The notes: generated from the letters alone by a model not told the origin. Positions 19,290 to 28,043 are shown, counted from the stretch's first letter. The stretch: DNA of 64,000 nt from [Actinomadura] parvosata subsp. kistnae (GCF_900323885.1 NZ_OOHJ01000018.1:3087001-3151000); one strand, 5' to 3'. Numbers and translations: made by a program.

Positions 19290-19949
19290 CTACGTGTCCT
19301 TCTTCTTGTTGGACTCCTCGTGGCTGGCCGGCGGGTTGTACTCCTTGACCGGAGGCGGCGGCGTCCAGCCCCTGCCCGGGTTGCGCGGCGGGGAGACGAT
19401 CTTCGTCTTGACCGTCTTCAGGTCGAAGTGGTGCTTGATGCCCAGGCGCTTGAGCTCGGCCTCGCTCATGTTCTCCATGCCCTGGTCCACGTCAAACGAC
19501 AGGATGCCGAGCCGGGCCGTGGCCGTGCCCCTCGTGCCGCTCTTGAGCGTGACCTGGAAGTTCAGCCAGTCGGTCTTGCCCTTCTCCAGCGCCAGCGGGC
19601 CCCAGCACCAGAACCACTGGCCCTCCCACTCGCACTTCGTGCCCTTCGGGCCGCCCCAGCGCAGGGTCGGCTTGACGCCCTTCGGCACCTGGCCGCCGAT
19701 GTAGTAGTAGTCGGCGTAGTGCGGGCCGAGATTCTTCGCCCGGAGGTAATAAGTGATCTTTCCGCCGCGCTTCGTGCTCTTGTTGTACTTCACGGAGATC
19801 TTGAAGTTCGAGTACGGCGCGACGGTGATCCCGGCGGTGCGGGTCACGGCAGCCGGGGTCGTCGTGGTCACGGCGCTCGCCTGACCGGGAGCGGCCAGGG
19901 GCACGGCGGCCAGTCCACCGGCTAACAACAGGCTGAAGCTTCTGCGCAT
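19290..19949 (-). CDS. Secreted protein of unknown function (paralogue B, with Pro-rich tail)
   Basis: 219 aa from ATG 19949, which has GGGGAG 7 bases upstream; the 44 preceding codons lack a signal sequence. Signal peptide to about residue 27 (..GQASA). The core matches the 176-aa protein at 15133-15663: 'PYSNFKISVK', 'GGKITYYLRAKNLGPHYADYYYIGG', two cysteines around a Trp-rich segment (CEWEGQWFWCWG), 'DVDQGMENMSEAELKRLGI' and 'KTVKTKIV'. It adds a 35-aa Pro-rich, then Lys-rich C-terminal tail (PPPPVKEYNPPA..NKKK) that paralogue A lacks, perhaps for cell-wall contact. An AT-richer region separates it from the divergent kinase gene. Function unknown. Confidence 0.8.
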   Translation of the reverse strand: MRRSFSLLLAGGLAAVPLAAPGQASAVTTTTPAAVTRTAGITVAPYSNFKISVKYNKSTKRGGKITYYLRAKNLGPHYADYYYIGGQVPKGVKPTLRWGGPKGTKCEWEGQWFWCWGPLALEKGKTDWLNFQVTLKSGTRGTATARLGILSFDVDQGMENMSEAELKRLGIKHHFDLKTVKTKIVSPPRNPGRGWTPPPPVKEYNPPASHEESNKKKDT

Positions 19950-20119
19950 GTGACGGCTCCCCGTACGGTGCTGGAAATCCCCGATCATCTCCATGATTAT
20001 TGCGTAGGGCAAATTTTTCGCAAAGAGCGATGATCTTTCGTGACCTGGGATGGCTTGCGGGGTTCTCCGTACGCTCATCACGCTTGTGATCGGGGGTCAA
20101 GCACAAGGGGGAGGACCAG

Positions 20120-23100
20120 GTGCCGGAAACGCACCCCTTGCAGTCCGGTGACCCGGTCACGCTGGGCGACTACCGGTTGCTCGGACGGCTGGGCAAGGGT
20201 GCGCAGGGAATCGTCTACAAGGCCGAATCGCCCGACGGGCGGCTCGTGGCGATCAAGCTGCTCAACACCCGGCTGGACAAACCCGGCCTCGACTCCGAAC
20301 GCTTCCTGCGCGAAGTCGCCGCCGCGCGCCGCGTCGCCCAGTTCTGCACCGCCCAGGTGCTCGGGGCCAACCTCGACGGGGAGCACCCGTACATCGTCAG
20401 CGAACTCGTCGACGGGGTGTCACTCCAGCTCGTCGTCCAGCGCGACGGGCCAAGAGAAGGCGGCGCGCTCTACCGCCTCGCCGTCGGCACCGTCACCGCC
20501 CTGGCCGCCATCCACCGCGCCGGCATCGTCCACCGCGACTTCAAACCCAGCAACGTGCTGCTCGGGACCGACGGGCCCCGCGTGATCGACTTCGGCATCG
20601 CGCGGGCGCTCGACTCCGCCATCACGATCAGCAGCGGGGTCGTGGGGACGCCCGCGTACATGTCGCCCGAGCAGATCTCCGGCGAGCGGGTCGGACCGGC
20701 CAGCGACATGTTCAGCTGGGCACTCACCATGGTGTACGCCGCCACCGGGCGGCCCGCGTTCGGCCAGGACAGCCTGCCCGCGGTCATCTACCGGGTCATG
20801 AACGAGGAACCCGACCTGTCGGTGCTGCCCGACGACCTGCGGCCCATCGTGCAGGCCTGCCTCCGCAAACGCGCCGAGGACCGGCCTGCGGCGGCCGAAG
20901 TGCTCCTCTCCCTTCTGACGAACCAGGGGGAGTCGCCGGGGTCGGACGACGAGGTCGCCATGACCACAGGCTCCCAACTGGCCTCCACCCCTGCCCCTGC
21001 GTGGGGCACCCCGCCCGGCCCCGGTGGGGCCGAGCCCAGCACGCCTCCTGGCCCTTCATGGGGCGGCCCGCCCAGCCCTGGCGCGGCCGAGCCCAGCGCA
21101 CCTGCTGGCCCTTCGTGGGGCGGCCCGGTCGGCCCTGGCGCGGCCGAGCCCAGCGCGCCGCCTGCCCCTGCCTGGGGTGCCCCGGCCGGCTCCAGCGCCG
21201 CCGCCCCCGCCGCGCCACCTGGCCCCGCGTCGGGTCCCCACGCCGGGCCTGCTGCCGGGCCTGGGGTGCCCGAGCCCGGCACGCCCTCCGCCCCTGCGTG
21301 GGGCGCCGCGGCCGGCGCGGGCTGGGCTGCTCCGGACAGCCGCCCGCCCTCCCCGGAGCCCGCCGCCTCGGCCTGGGTGAGCCCGACCGGGTGGGTCAAC
21401 CCGTCCGCTGACGGCTACACGCCACCGCCGTCGCCCCCGGCCGGACCGGCGCCGCGCCCGCCTGCGCGCTGGCAAGACGCGCCGGCTGGGTCGGCGTCGC
21501 ATCCGCCCGCGCCGCCGCATGGCGCGCCTGGTGCGCCTGGGTCGCGTCCGCCCGTGCCGCAGCACAGCGCGCCCGGTGCGCCTGGGCCGCGTCCGCCTGT
21601 GCCGCCGCGAGGCGGGCCCGCTGGAGCCCCGCCGCGCTCGTCGGCGCCGCCGCAGGGGTCACCGGCCGGGTCTTCCGCCGGATCGGCGCCGCATGCGCCT
21701 GCTGCGCCTTTCGCAGGGGCCGCGCCTTCGCAGGGCGCGTCCGCTGGGGCCGCGCCGCGCTCGTTGGCGCCGCCGCAGGGTTCGCCGGCGGAGCGCTCGG
21801 CTCGCCCGCCCGCCCCGCCGCAGGGGCCGCCTGCCGCGCCTTCCGAAGCGCCCGCGCCGCAGCCGCCGCAGGGGCGTGCGGCCGGTTCGTCGGCGGCGCA
21901 CCAGGTCGGCTCGCCTGGCCCAGCGCCTACGTCTGGCCCAGCGCCTACGTCTGGCCCAGCGCCTACGTCTGGCCCAGCGCCTACGTCTGGCCCAGCGCCT
22001 ACGTCTGGCCCGGCGTCTACGGCTGGTGCGGTGCCGCAGCCGGGGCAGGTAGCCCAGCACGCGCAGGCGCCCCAACGTGGGCAGGCGTCCAAACGCGGCC
22101 AGGCATCCCAACACGGCCAGGCATCCCAACACGGGCAGGCGCCCCAACACGGGCGAGCGCTGGGGATGGGCGTGTCGCACGAGGGGGCCGGCGCCGACAA
22201 GGTCGGGGACGACGGTAACGATGCGTTCTTCAAGCATGCCCCCGTCGAGGAGAAGCCTGATGAGGTGCGGGCCAGGCGGAAGCGGGCGGCGTTGGTGTCC
22301 GGGACGCTGGTGGCGGCGCTGACTCTGGCGGGCGGCGTCCTGTACTTCGGCCCTCGGATGTTCGGCACCCAGGACGGCGGCGGCGGGACGGTGGCGCAGG
22401 TGACGACGTCCGTCACCCAGACGGCCCCGACGGCCCCAGCGTCGCCACCGACGTCACCGACGCCCGTGATCACGCCGACACCCACCCCCACCCCCACGCC
22501 TGCCGAGGTGGTGCCGGTGCTGGGTAAGCAGGATGGGAAGTCGCTCAAGGGCCACACCAGGGGCGTGCAGACGCTTTCGGCGATCCGTACCGGCGACAAG
22601 ACGTGGCTGGTCACGGGCGGTCAGGACGGCCGGGTGCGGGTGTGGGACCTGGCGCGGCACAAGTCGCTGGCCACGATGAGGGGTCACAGCGAGGAGGTGT
22701 ACGCGGTCGCCTGCGTGATGATGGGCAAGACCCCCATGGCGGTGTCCGGCGGTTACGACGGCAGCGTCCGCCTCTGGAATCTCAAGACGCACAAGGGCAA
22801 GGTCCTCGGCTGGCACGGCGACGCGGTGTACGCGGTGGCGTTGACGAAGGTGAAGGGCCGGTACGTGGCGGTGACCGGCGACGCCGACGGCTACCTGAAG
22901 TTCTGGGACCTGGGCAAGCGCAAGGCGACGGGCAAGATGATCAGGGCGCACCGCAAGCCGGTGAACTGGCTCAGCGCCACCCACGTCGGCGACCGCGCGG
23001 TGGCGGTCTCGGCGAGCGAGGACGAGACGTTGCGCGTATGGGACATGTCCTCGCGCAAGCAGTACGGCAAGACGTACAAGGGCCATTCGAAGGGTGTGTA

Positions 23101-23473
23101 CGCGGTCGCGGTGTCGAAGGTGGACGGCAAGACGGTCGTGGCATCAGGCGGCAAAGACGGAAAAATCAGGCTTTGGGACCCGAAGAGCGGCAAGACGCTC
23201 GGCACCATGTCGGGGCACAAGAAGATCGTCTATTCGCTGTCGTTCGGCACCATGAGCGGCCGCACCGTCCTGCTGTCGGGCGGCACCGACGGCACGATCC
23301 GCCTCTGGGACCCGGAGACCCGCAAGGCGCTCGGCAAGCCGGTCAAAGCGCACAAGAGCGGCGTGTACGCCGTCGGCATCGTCCCCGTTGACGAGGGCGT
23401 CGCCATCGTCTCGGCCGGCAAGGACAAGCTGGTCAGGCTGTGGAAGGCGGAGGATGGCGCTACCGGTTCCTGA
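20120..23473 (+). CDS. Transmembrane Ser/Thr protein kinase with extracellular WD40 propeller
   Basis: 1117 aa from GTG 20120 (GGGGGAGG 5 bases upstream). The kinase domain (about 17-270) has the Gly-rich loop 'LGRLGKGAQGIVYKA', VAIK lysine, 'HRDFKPSN' catalytic loop, 'DFGIAR' and 'GTPAYMSPEQ'. Residues about 285-700 are a Pro/Ala/Ser-rich linker with two 18-bp arrays. One transmembrane helix (about 723-745) follows an RRKR cluster, then a Thr/Pro stalk. From about 804 to the end are seven WD repeats (…VRVWDL, VRLWNL, LKFWDL, LRVWDM, IRLWDP, IRLWDP, VRLWKA), enough to close one propeller outside the membrane. The propeller is likely the sensor and the kinase the output. The stop lies 14 bases inside the convergent next gene. 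Confidence 0.93.
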   Translation: MPETHPLQSGDPVTLGDYRLLGRLGKGAQGIVYKAESPDGRLVAIKLLNTRLDKPGLDSERFLREVAAARRVAQFCTAQVLGANLDGEHPYIVSELVDGVSLQLVVQRDGPREGGALYRLAVGTVTALAAIHRAGIVHRDFKPSNVLLGTDGPRVIDFGIARALDSAITISSGVVGTPAYMSPEQISGERVGPASDMFSWALTMVYAATGRPAFGQDSLPAVIYRVMNEEPDLSVLPDDLRPIVQACLRKRAEDRPAAAEVLLSLLTNQGESPGSDDEVAMTTGSQLASTPAPAWGTPPGPGGAEPSTPPGPSWGGPPSPGAAEPSAPAGPSWGGPVGPGAAEPSAPPAPAWGAPAGSSAAAPAAPPGPASGPHAGPAAGPGVPEPGTPSAPAWGAAAGAGWAAPDSRPPSPEPAASAWVSPTGWVNPSADGYTPPPSPPAGPAPRPPARWQDAPAGSASHPPAPPHGAPGAPGSRPPVPQHSAPGAPGPRPPVPPRGGPAGAPPRSSAPPQGSPAGSSAGSAPHAPAAPFAGAAPSQGASAGAAPRSLAPPQGSPAERSARPPAPPQGPPAAPSEAPAPQPPQGRAAGSSAAHQVGSPGPAPTSGPAPTSGPAPTSGPAPTSGPAPTSGPASTAGAVPQPGQVAQHAQAPQRGQASKRGQASQHGQASQHGQAPQHGRALGMGVSHEGAGADKVGDDGNDAFFKHAPVEEKPDEVRARRKRAALVSGTLVAALTLAGGVLYFGPRMFGTQDGGGGTVAQVTTSVTQTAPTAPASPPTSPTPVITPTPTPTPTPAEVVPVLGKQDGKSLKGHTRGVQTLSAIRTGDKTWLVTGGQDGRVRVWDLARHKSLATMRGHSEEVYAVACVMMGKTPMAVSGGYDGSVRLWNLKTHKGKVLGWHGDAVYAVALTKVKGRYVAVTGDADGYLKFWDLGKRKATGKMIRAHRKPVNWLSATHVGDRAVAVSASEDETLRVWDMSSRKQYGKTYKGHSKGVYAVAVSKVDGKTVVASGGKDGKIRLWDPKSGKTLGTMSGHKKIVYSLSFGTMSGRTVLLSGGTDGTIRLWDPETRKALGKPVKAHKSGVYAVGIVPVDEGVAIVSAGKDKLVRLWKAEDGATGS
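21916..22023 (+). repeat. 18-bp tandem array, 6 units (kinase linker)
   Basis: Units of TGGCCCAGCGCCTACGTC; the first five are identical and the sixth has diverged. It codes for a six-residue Ser-Gly-Pro-Ala-Pro-Thr repeat in the linker before the kinase's membrane helix. Confidence 0.92.
22064..22153 (+). repeat. Second 18-bp tandem array, 5 units (kinase linker)
   Basis: Five 18-bp units of the type CAGGCATCCCAACACGGC, coding for a six-residue Gln-Ala-Ser-Gln-His-Gly repeat. Different sequence from the array 40 bp upstream but the same period. Confidence 0.88.
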
Positions 23474-24176
23474 CGGGCTCGAAGATCGCGTGGTGCGCCG
23501 CCACGAGCGCGCGGCGTACCGCACGGTCGAGCTCGCGCAGCGCGGCGCCGCGTACGGCGAGCTGCCCCGACGTGAGGCCCCGCTCGTCGGCCACGCGCAG
23601 CACCGCCGCCAGCCGCGTGGCCAGGACGGACACGCGGTGCGCGCGCCCGGGATAGCCGGGGGCGAGCTCCCCGCCGCGCTCCGGCCGTTCGGGACGGTGC
23701 TGGGCGGGACCCTCCACCGAGGTCAGCGCCTCGGTGGCCGAGCGCATCGCGTCGGACAGCTCCCGCTCGGCCTCGGCCAGCGAGGGCAGGTCGTGGCGGA
23801 CGGGCCCGGCGTCGTGCACCTCCAGCAGCACGCCGACGTAGGACGAGCCGCGCCGGTCGGGCTGGGGCACGAAGCCGAGGTTGCGGTCGGCGAGCACGGC
23901 GATGGCCGCCTGGCCGGCGTCGACGGCGGCCGAGTTGAACGGCGGCGGCCCCGACAACCCGAGTGGATCACCGGGCGCGGGCAGGGCCAGCCGCAGCTCG
24001 CGCAGGCCCTCGGAGCGCAGGTTTGCGAGGTATTTACGCAGGGGGACCTCGCCCGCGACGACGGGCCCGCCGGCGGCTTCGACGTGGTCAGCCGCCTCGT
24101 CGAGCCCCACGTGACCGGCCAGCCACGCGTTGCCCCAGGCGACCAGGGTTGGACAGACAGGCGATTCAGGGCGCAC
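23460..24176 (-). CDS. Conserved hypothetical protein
   Basis: 238 aa from GTG 24176, soluble, no signal peptide or membrane helix. The N-terminal half is structured ('PTLVAWGNAWLAGHVGLDEAADHV', 'LRELRLALPAPGDPLGL', 'AAIAVLADRNLGFVP', 'YVGVLLEV') and the C-terminal half is helical and charged. I do not recognise a family motif. It is divergent from the ABC ATPase gene (68 bp between starts) and overlaps the 3' end of the WD40 kinase by 14 bp, which argues for a stable position but not for a function. Confidence 0.65.
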   Translation of the reverse strand: MRPESPVCPTLVAWGNAWLAGHVGLDEAADHVEAAGGPVVAGEVPLRKYLANLRSEGLRELRLALPAPGDPLGLSGPPPFNSAAVDAGQAAIAVLADRNLGFVPQPDRRGSSYVGVLLEVHDAGPVRHDLPSLAEAERELSDAMRSATEALTSVEGPAQHRPERPERGGELAPGYPGRAHRVSVLATRLAAVLRVADERGLTSGQLAVRGAALRELDRAVRRALVAAHHAIFEPVRNR

Positions 24177-24244
24177 CGATCCACGATAAGCGCTCGCCCT
24201 GCAATAGGTTTGTCCCGAGGGTGACTCCTAAGGAGGTATCGGGG

Positions 24245-25033
24245 ATGGGTGGTCAGGTGCTGCGGCTCCAGGACGTCGCCGTCAGGCGCGACGGAGCGGC
24301 CCTGTTGCGCGGCATCGACTGGACGGTCAACGGCGACGAGCGGTGGGCCGTCATCGGGCCCAACGGCGCGGGCAAGACGACGTTGCTGCAGGTGGCGGGC
24401 ACGTTGCTGTACCCGAGCGAGGGTGTCGTCGAGGTGCTGGGTGAGCGGCTGGGGCAGGCGGACGTGTTCGACCTGCGGCCCAGGATCGGGCTGGCGAGCG
24501 CCGCGCTGGCCGAGCGCATCCCGCCGGAGGAGAAGGTCATCGACCTCGTCCTGACCGCCTCGTACGGGATCATGGGCCGCTGGACGGAGGAGTACGACTC
24601 CAACGACGTCACCAGAGCGGTCGAGCTGATCGACATGATGGGCGCCGCGCACCTCATCAGGCGGCGGTTCGGCACCCTGTCGGAGGGCGAGCGCAAGCGG
24701 GTGCAGATCGCCCGCGCCCTGATGCCCGACCCCGAGATGCTCCTGCTCGACGAGCCGGCGGCCGGCCTCGACCTGGGCGGCAGGGAGGATCTCGTGCGCC
24801 GCCTGTCGGTGCTGGCGGGCGACTATCGCTCCCCGACGCTGGTGCTGGTGACGCACCACGTGGAGGAGGTGCCGGTCGGGTTCACGCACGCGTTGCTGCT
24901 GCGGCACGGCTCGGTGGTGGCGCAGGGGCCGCTCGACCACGTCATGACGGCCGACAACCTGTCGCAGACGTTCGGGGTGCCGCTGTCGCTCGATCGCAGC
25001 GCGGAGGGCCGCTGGTACGCGCGTGCTCACTAG
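24245..25033 (+). CDS. ABC transporter ATP-binding protein (no permease adjacent)
   Basis: 262 aa from ATG 24245 with AAGGAGG at 24230-24236. Walker A 'GPNGAGKTTLLQ', Q-loop region 'IGLASAALAERIP', signature 'LSEGERKRVQIARAL', Walker B 'EMLLLDEPAAGLD', switch 'LVLVTHHVEEVP'. The short linker 'RRFGTLSEGE' and HHVEEVP form place it with the stand-alone ATPases resembling ModF/YbhF-type proteins. No permease gene is next to it, so its partner is elsewhere or it acts otherwise. Divergent from the hypothetical gene to the left. Confidence 0.9.
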   Translation: MGGQVLRLQDVAVRRDGAALLRGIDWTVNGDERWAVIGPNGAGKTTLLQVAGTLLYPSEGVVEVLGERLGQADVFDLRPRIGLASAALAERIPPEEKVIDLVLTASYGIMGRWTEEYDSNDVTRAVELIDMMGAAHLIRRRFGTLSEGERKRVQIARALMPDPEMLLLDEPAAGLDLGGREDLVRRLSVLAGDYRSPTLVLVTHHVEEVPVGFTHALLLRHGSVVAQGPLDHVMTADNLSQTFGVPLSLDRSAEGRWYARAH

Positions 25034-25055
25034 TGGGTACGCGCGCGCTCACTAG
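25014..25055 (+). repeat. Duplicated 3' end of the ABC ATPase gene
   Basis: GGTACGCGCGTGCTCACTAG (25014-25033, containing the stop) is repeated at 25036-25055 with one change, a 22-base period. Confidence 0.85.
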
Positions 25056-25140
25056 ATCGCCATTTATGGTGATAAAAGGTGCCGATACCTGAAAACCAAA
25101 TAGGATCTACGAAGTCGTCCCCCGACTCCGGAGCGTCGCC

Positions 25141-26064
25141 ATGTCCGTCGAGCAGCTCGTCGTCGCCCTGGTCGTGGTCGCGGCGGTGGGCTTCGGGGTG
25201 GCCCGCACGGTCCGCATCATCCCCCAGGCCACGGCCGCCATCGTCGAGCGCCTGGGGCGCTACCACCGCACCCTCACCCCCGGGCTGAACCTCGTCGTGC
25301 CCTTCATCGACCGCATCAAGGACATGATCGACCTGCGCGAGCAGGTGGTGTCGTTCCCGCCGCAGCCGGTGATCACCTCCGACAACCTCGTGGTCTCCAT
25401 CGACACCGTCATCTACTTCCAGGTCACCAACCCGAAGGCGGCCACGTACGAGATCGCCAACTTCCTGATCGCCGTCGAGCAGCTCACCGTCACCACCCTG
25501 CGCAACGTCGTCGGCGGCATGGACCTCGAACGCACGCTGACCTCCCGCGAGGAGATCAACACCGCGCTGCGCGGCGAACTGGACGAGGCGACCGGCAAAT
25601 GGGGCATCCGGGTCAACCGCGTCGAGCTCAAGGCCATCGACCCGCCCACCTCCATCCAGGACTCGATGGAGAAGCAGATGCGCGCCGACCGCGACAAGCG
25701 CGCCGCCGTCCTCGCCGCAGAAGGACAGCGCCAGGCCGCCATCCTCGCCGCCGAAGGCGAGAAGCAGGCCGCGGTGCTGCGGGCCCGCGGCGAGGCCGAG
25801 GCCGCCGTGCTGCGTGCCCAGGCCGAGGCGGAAGCCCAGGCCATGCGCGCCAAGGGCCAGGCGGACGCCATCGGCATGGTCTTCAAGGCCATCCACGAAG
25901 GCAACCCGAGCCAGCAACTGCTCGCCTACCAGTACCTTCAGACCCTGCCCGAGATCGCCAAGGGCGACGCCAATAAAATCTGGATCGTCCCCTCTGAAAT
26001 GGGCAAAGTCCTGGAGAACCTGGGCGGCCTGTTCTCACCCCCCAAGGGACAGGACGGCCCGTAG
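25141..26064 (+). CDS. SPFH/stomatin-like membrane protein (QmcA/prohibitin family)
   Basis: 307 aa. One N-terminal membrane helix (about 5-22), then the SPFH domain ('IIPQATAAIVERLGRYHRTLTPGLNLVVPFIDRI', 'VSFPPQPVITSDNLVVSIDTVIYFQV', 'LRNVVGGMDLERTLTSREEIN', 'GIRVNRVELKAIDPP'). A long Ala/Glu/Arg coiled coil follows (about 185-250, 'AAEGQRQAAILAAEGEKQAAVLRA') and a conserved C-terminal 'PSEMGKVL'. SPFH proteins form membrane-bound oligomeric cages or microdomain scaffolds and often pair with NfeD or FtsH-type partners; no NfeD gene is adjacent. CCGGAG lies 7 bases before the ATG. The next gene, a TauE/SafE permease, follows after 59 bp. Confidence 0.93.
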   Translation: MSVEQLVVALVVVAAVGFGVARTVRIIPQATAAIVERLGRYHRTLTPGLNLVVPFIDRIKDMIDLREQVVSFPPQPVITSDNLVVSIDTVIYFQVTNPKAATYEIANFLIAVEQLTVTTLRNVVGGMDLERTLTSREEINTALRGELDEATGKWGIRVNRVELKAIDPPTSIQDSMEKQMRADRDKRAAVLAAEGQRQAAILAAEGEKQAAVLRARGEAEAAVLRAQAEAEAQAMRAKGQADAIGMVFKAIHEGNPSQQLLAYQYLQTLPEIAKGDANKIWIVPSEMGKVLENLGGLFSPPKGQDGP

Positions 26065-26123
26065 GAACCCCGCCGCCGCGGCCTCGACCGGGCGCACCAT
26101 CGTGGCGGCAGCGGGAGGGCTTC

Positions 26124-26879
26124 GTGACGGGCTGGGAGCTGGCGGCGGTGTGCGCCGCCGGAGTGGTGGCCGGGGCCATCAACGCGGTGGTCGGATCGGG
26201 GTCGCTCATCACGTTCCCCACCCTCGTGGCGCTGGGCGTCGACCCCGTCACCGCGAACGTCTCCAACACCGTCGGCCTCGTTCCCGGCTCCTTCAGCGCC
26301 GCCTACGGCTACCGCACCGAGCTCCAGGGCCAGCGCGACCGCCTGCTCCGCCTCGGCCTGGCCTCGGCGCTCGGGGCGCTCATCGGCGGGATCCTGCTGC
26401 TGTTCCTCGACCCCGACGTCTTCGAGATCGTCGTCGTGGCCCTCATCGCGCTCGCCTGCGTCCTCGTCCTGACCCAGCCGAAACTCAACGCCTGGGTCGC
26501 CGCCCGCCGCGAACACGCCCACCCCCACGGCGGCACCGCCCTGTGGCTCGGGGTGCTCGGCGCGGGCATCTACGGCGGCTACTTCGGCGCCGCCCAGGGC
26601 GTGCTCCTGATCGGCCTGCTCGGCATCTTCCTGGACGACGGCCTGCAACGCGTCAACGCCGCAAAGAACGTGCTCGCCCTCATCGTCAACGGGGTCGCCG
26701 CCGCCTTCTTCATCGTCGCCGCCGACGTGGACTGGCAGGCCGCCGGCGGCGTCGCCCTCGGCGCCATCGCGGGCGGCTTCCTCGGCGCCCGCCTCGGCCG
26801 CCGCATCCCCGCCCCGGTGCTGCGCGGCGTCATCGTGGCCGTGGGAGTCGTCGCTATTATCGTACTGGTGTACGGATAA
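26124..26879 (+). CDS. TauE/SafE family sulfite/organic-acid exporter-like permease
   Basis: 251 aa, about eight hydrophobic helices. The family hallmark is in the first helix: 'GVVAGAINAVVGSGSLITFPTLVALG', and the second repeat half has 'GAGIYGGYFGAAQGVLLIGLL'. 'NVSNTVGLVPGSFSAAYGYR' is also typical. These proteins move sulfite, sulfolactate, taurine-derived or other small anions across the cytoplasmic membrane; the substrate here is not inferable. The GTG start has GGGAGG at 5 bases. It follows the SPFH gene in the same direction and precedes a small hypothetical gene. Confidence 0.9.
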   Translation: MTGWELAAVCAAGVVAGAINAVVGSGSLITFPTLVALGVDPVTANVSNTVGLVPGSFSAAYGYRTELQGQRDRLLRLGLASALGALIGGILLLFLDPDVFEIVVVALIALACVLVLTQPKLNAWVAARREHAHPHGGTALWLGVLGAGIYGGYFGAAQGVLLIGLLGIFLDDGLQRVNAAKNVLALIVNGVAAAFFIVAADVDWQAAGGVALGAIAGGFLGARLGRRIPAPVLRGVIVAVGVVAIIVLVYG

Positions 26880-26902
26880 TCGGGGGTGGGTATGAACCCG
26901 GT

Positions 26903-27133
26903 ATGAAAGGTGACCGGGTGGAGATCGTCATCGACGCGGGAGGATCGTCGCCGCGCACCTACGAGATCAGCGCCACCCGCGCCGGGCGCCGGGTCGAGGT
27001 GGCCAGCCGGCGCGGGCTCGTGGAGGTGAGCGAGGTCACCCGCAGCGGCACACCGGTGCGCACGGCCCGCTTCATGTCCAGCCGCGTCCTCGCCCTCGTC
27101 GAACACCCCGCCGACGAACCCCCAGCCGCCTGA
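26903..27133 (+). CDS. Small hypothetical protein, 76 aa
   Basis: Frame from ATG 26903 (GTG 26918 is an alternative). The product is soluble and basic with a regular beta-like pattern: 'DRVEIVIDAGGSSPRTYEISATRAGRRVEVAS', 'RGLVEVSEVTRSGTPVRTARFMSSRVLALVEHP'. No known motif. It starts 23 bases after the TauE/SafE stop, so it may be co-transcribed. Amino-acid use and alternating hydrophobic pattern look like a real protein, but no homologue is recognised. Confidence 0.55.
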   Translation: MKGDRVEIVIDAGGSSPRTYEISATRAGRRVEVASRRGLVEVSEVTRSGTPVRTARFMSSRVLALVEHPADEPPAA

Positions 27134-27271
27134 CCACCCCGGCCCCGAACGGCCCGGTGGCCCCGGGGGATCGGTGAGGCCCGGGGACGGCGAGGTTCAC
27201 GATGGAGCGGCCGCGATGAGGCGGCGGTGAAGCTGCGGGGTGGGGACGGTGCACGGCGGCGCAGCACGCTA

Positions 27272-28020
27272 CGGGGCCCTGCCTCGGCGGCAACCTGGCG
27301 CCGGATCGGCGGGATGGTGTGCGGTGGAGTTCGGCGCAACGCGCACGGCGCCCAGGGCGTCGGTGGGAGTGCGGTGGTGCAGCGCGCCGCCGGGCACTTC
27401 GGCACGGCCAACCTGGCGCCGGGTCGGCGGGACGGTGTGTGGTGGAGTTCGGCGCAACGCGCACGGCGCCCAGGGCGGGCGGTGGTGGGGTGGCACGTGC
27501 AGCAGCGGCGCCCCGGCCTCGGCGGCGGTTGGTCAGGGCAGTGCCGCGCCGGTGGGGTGGTGGCGCGCGGGTGGGTCGCGCGCGGCGGTGCAGCGGCGGC
27601 TGGGCGGCATGGGATGGCGCAGCGTGCGGGTGGGCGGGGTGGTGCGCCGCACGGCGGTGGCGCAGGGTGGTGCAGCACGCCACCGGCCCTGCGACGGTAA
27701 TCCGGCGCCGGGTCGGCGGGATGGTGTGCGGTGGAGTTCGGCGCAACGGGCACGGCGCCCAGGCGTCGGTGGGAGTGCGGCGGTGCGGCGCGCCGCCGGG
27801 CACTTCGGCACGGCCAACCCGGCGCCGGGTCGGCGGGACGGTGTGCGGTGGAGCTCGGCGCAACGTGCACGGCGCCCAGGGCGGTGGTGGGGCGGCAGGG
27901 GCAGCAGCGGCGCCCCGGCCTCGACGGTGGGAGGCCAGGGCGGTGCCGTGCGCGGTGAGGTGGTGGTGCCTGAGGCGCGATGGTGGTGCGGCGCCGCGAG
28001 GCCCTGCCCTCGCAGCAATC
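27272..28020. repeat. Nested long direct repeat: ~406-bp unit holding two ~118-bp subrepeats
   Basis: The word 'GGTGTGCGGTGGAGTTCGGC' and its flanks recur four times. The linked CGGCGGGA motif starts at 27307, 27425, 27714 and 27831, giving offsets of 118, 289 and 117 bases. The first pair and second pair are therefore copies of one another at about 406-407 bases. Each large unit begins with 'GGCCCTGC' plus a CGGCGGCAACC-like stretch (27272, 27685) and contains 'GCAGCAGCGGCGCCCCGGCC'. A third partial start is at 28001. Confidence 0.85.
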
Positions 28021-28043
28021 TGGCGTCGGGCCGACGTGACGCC

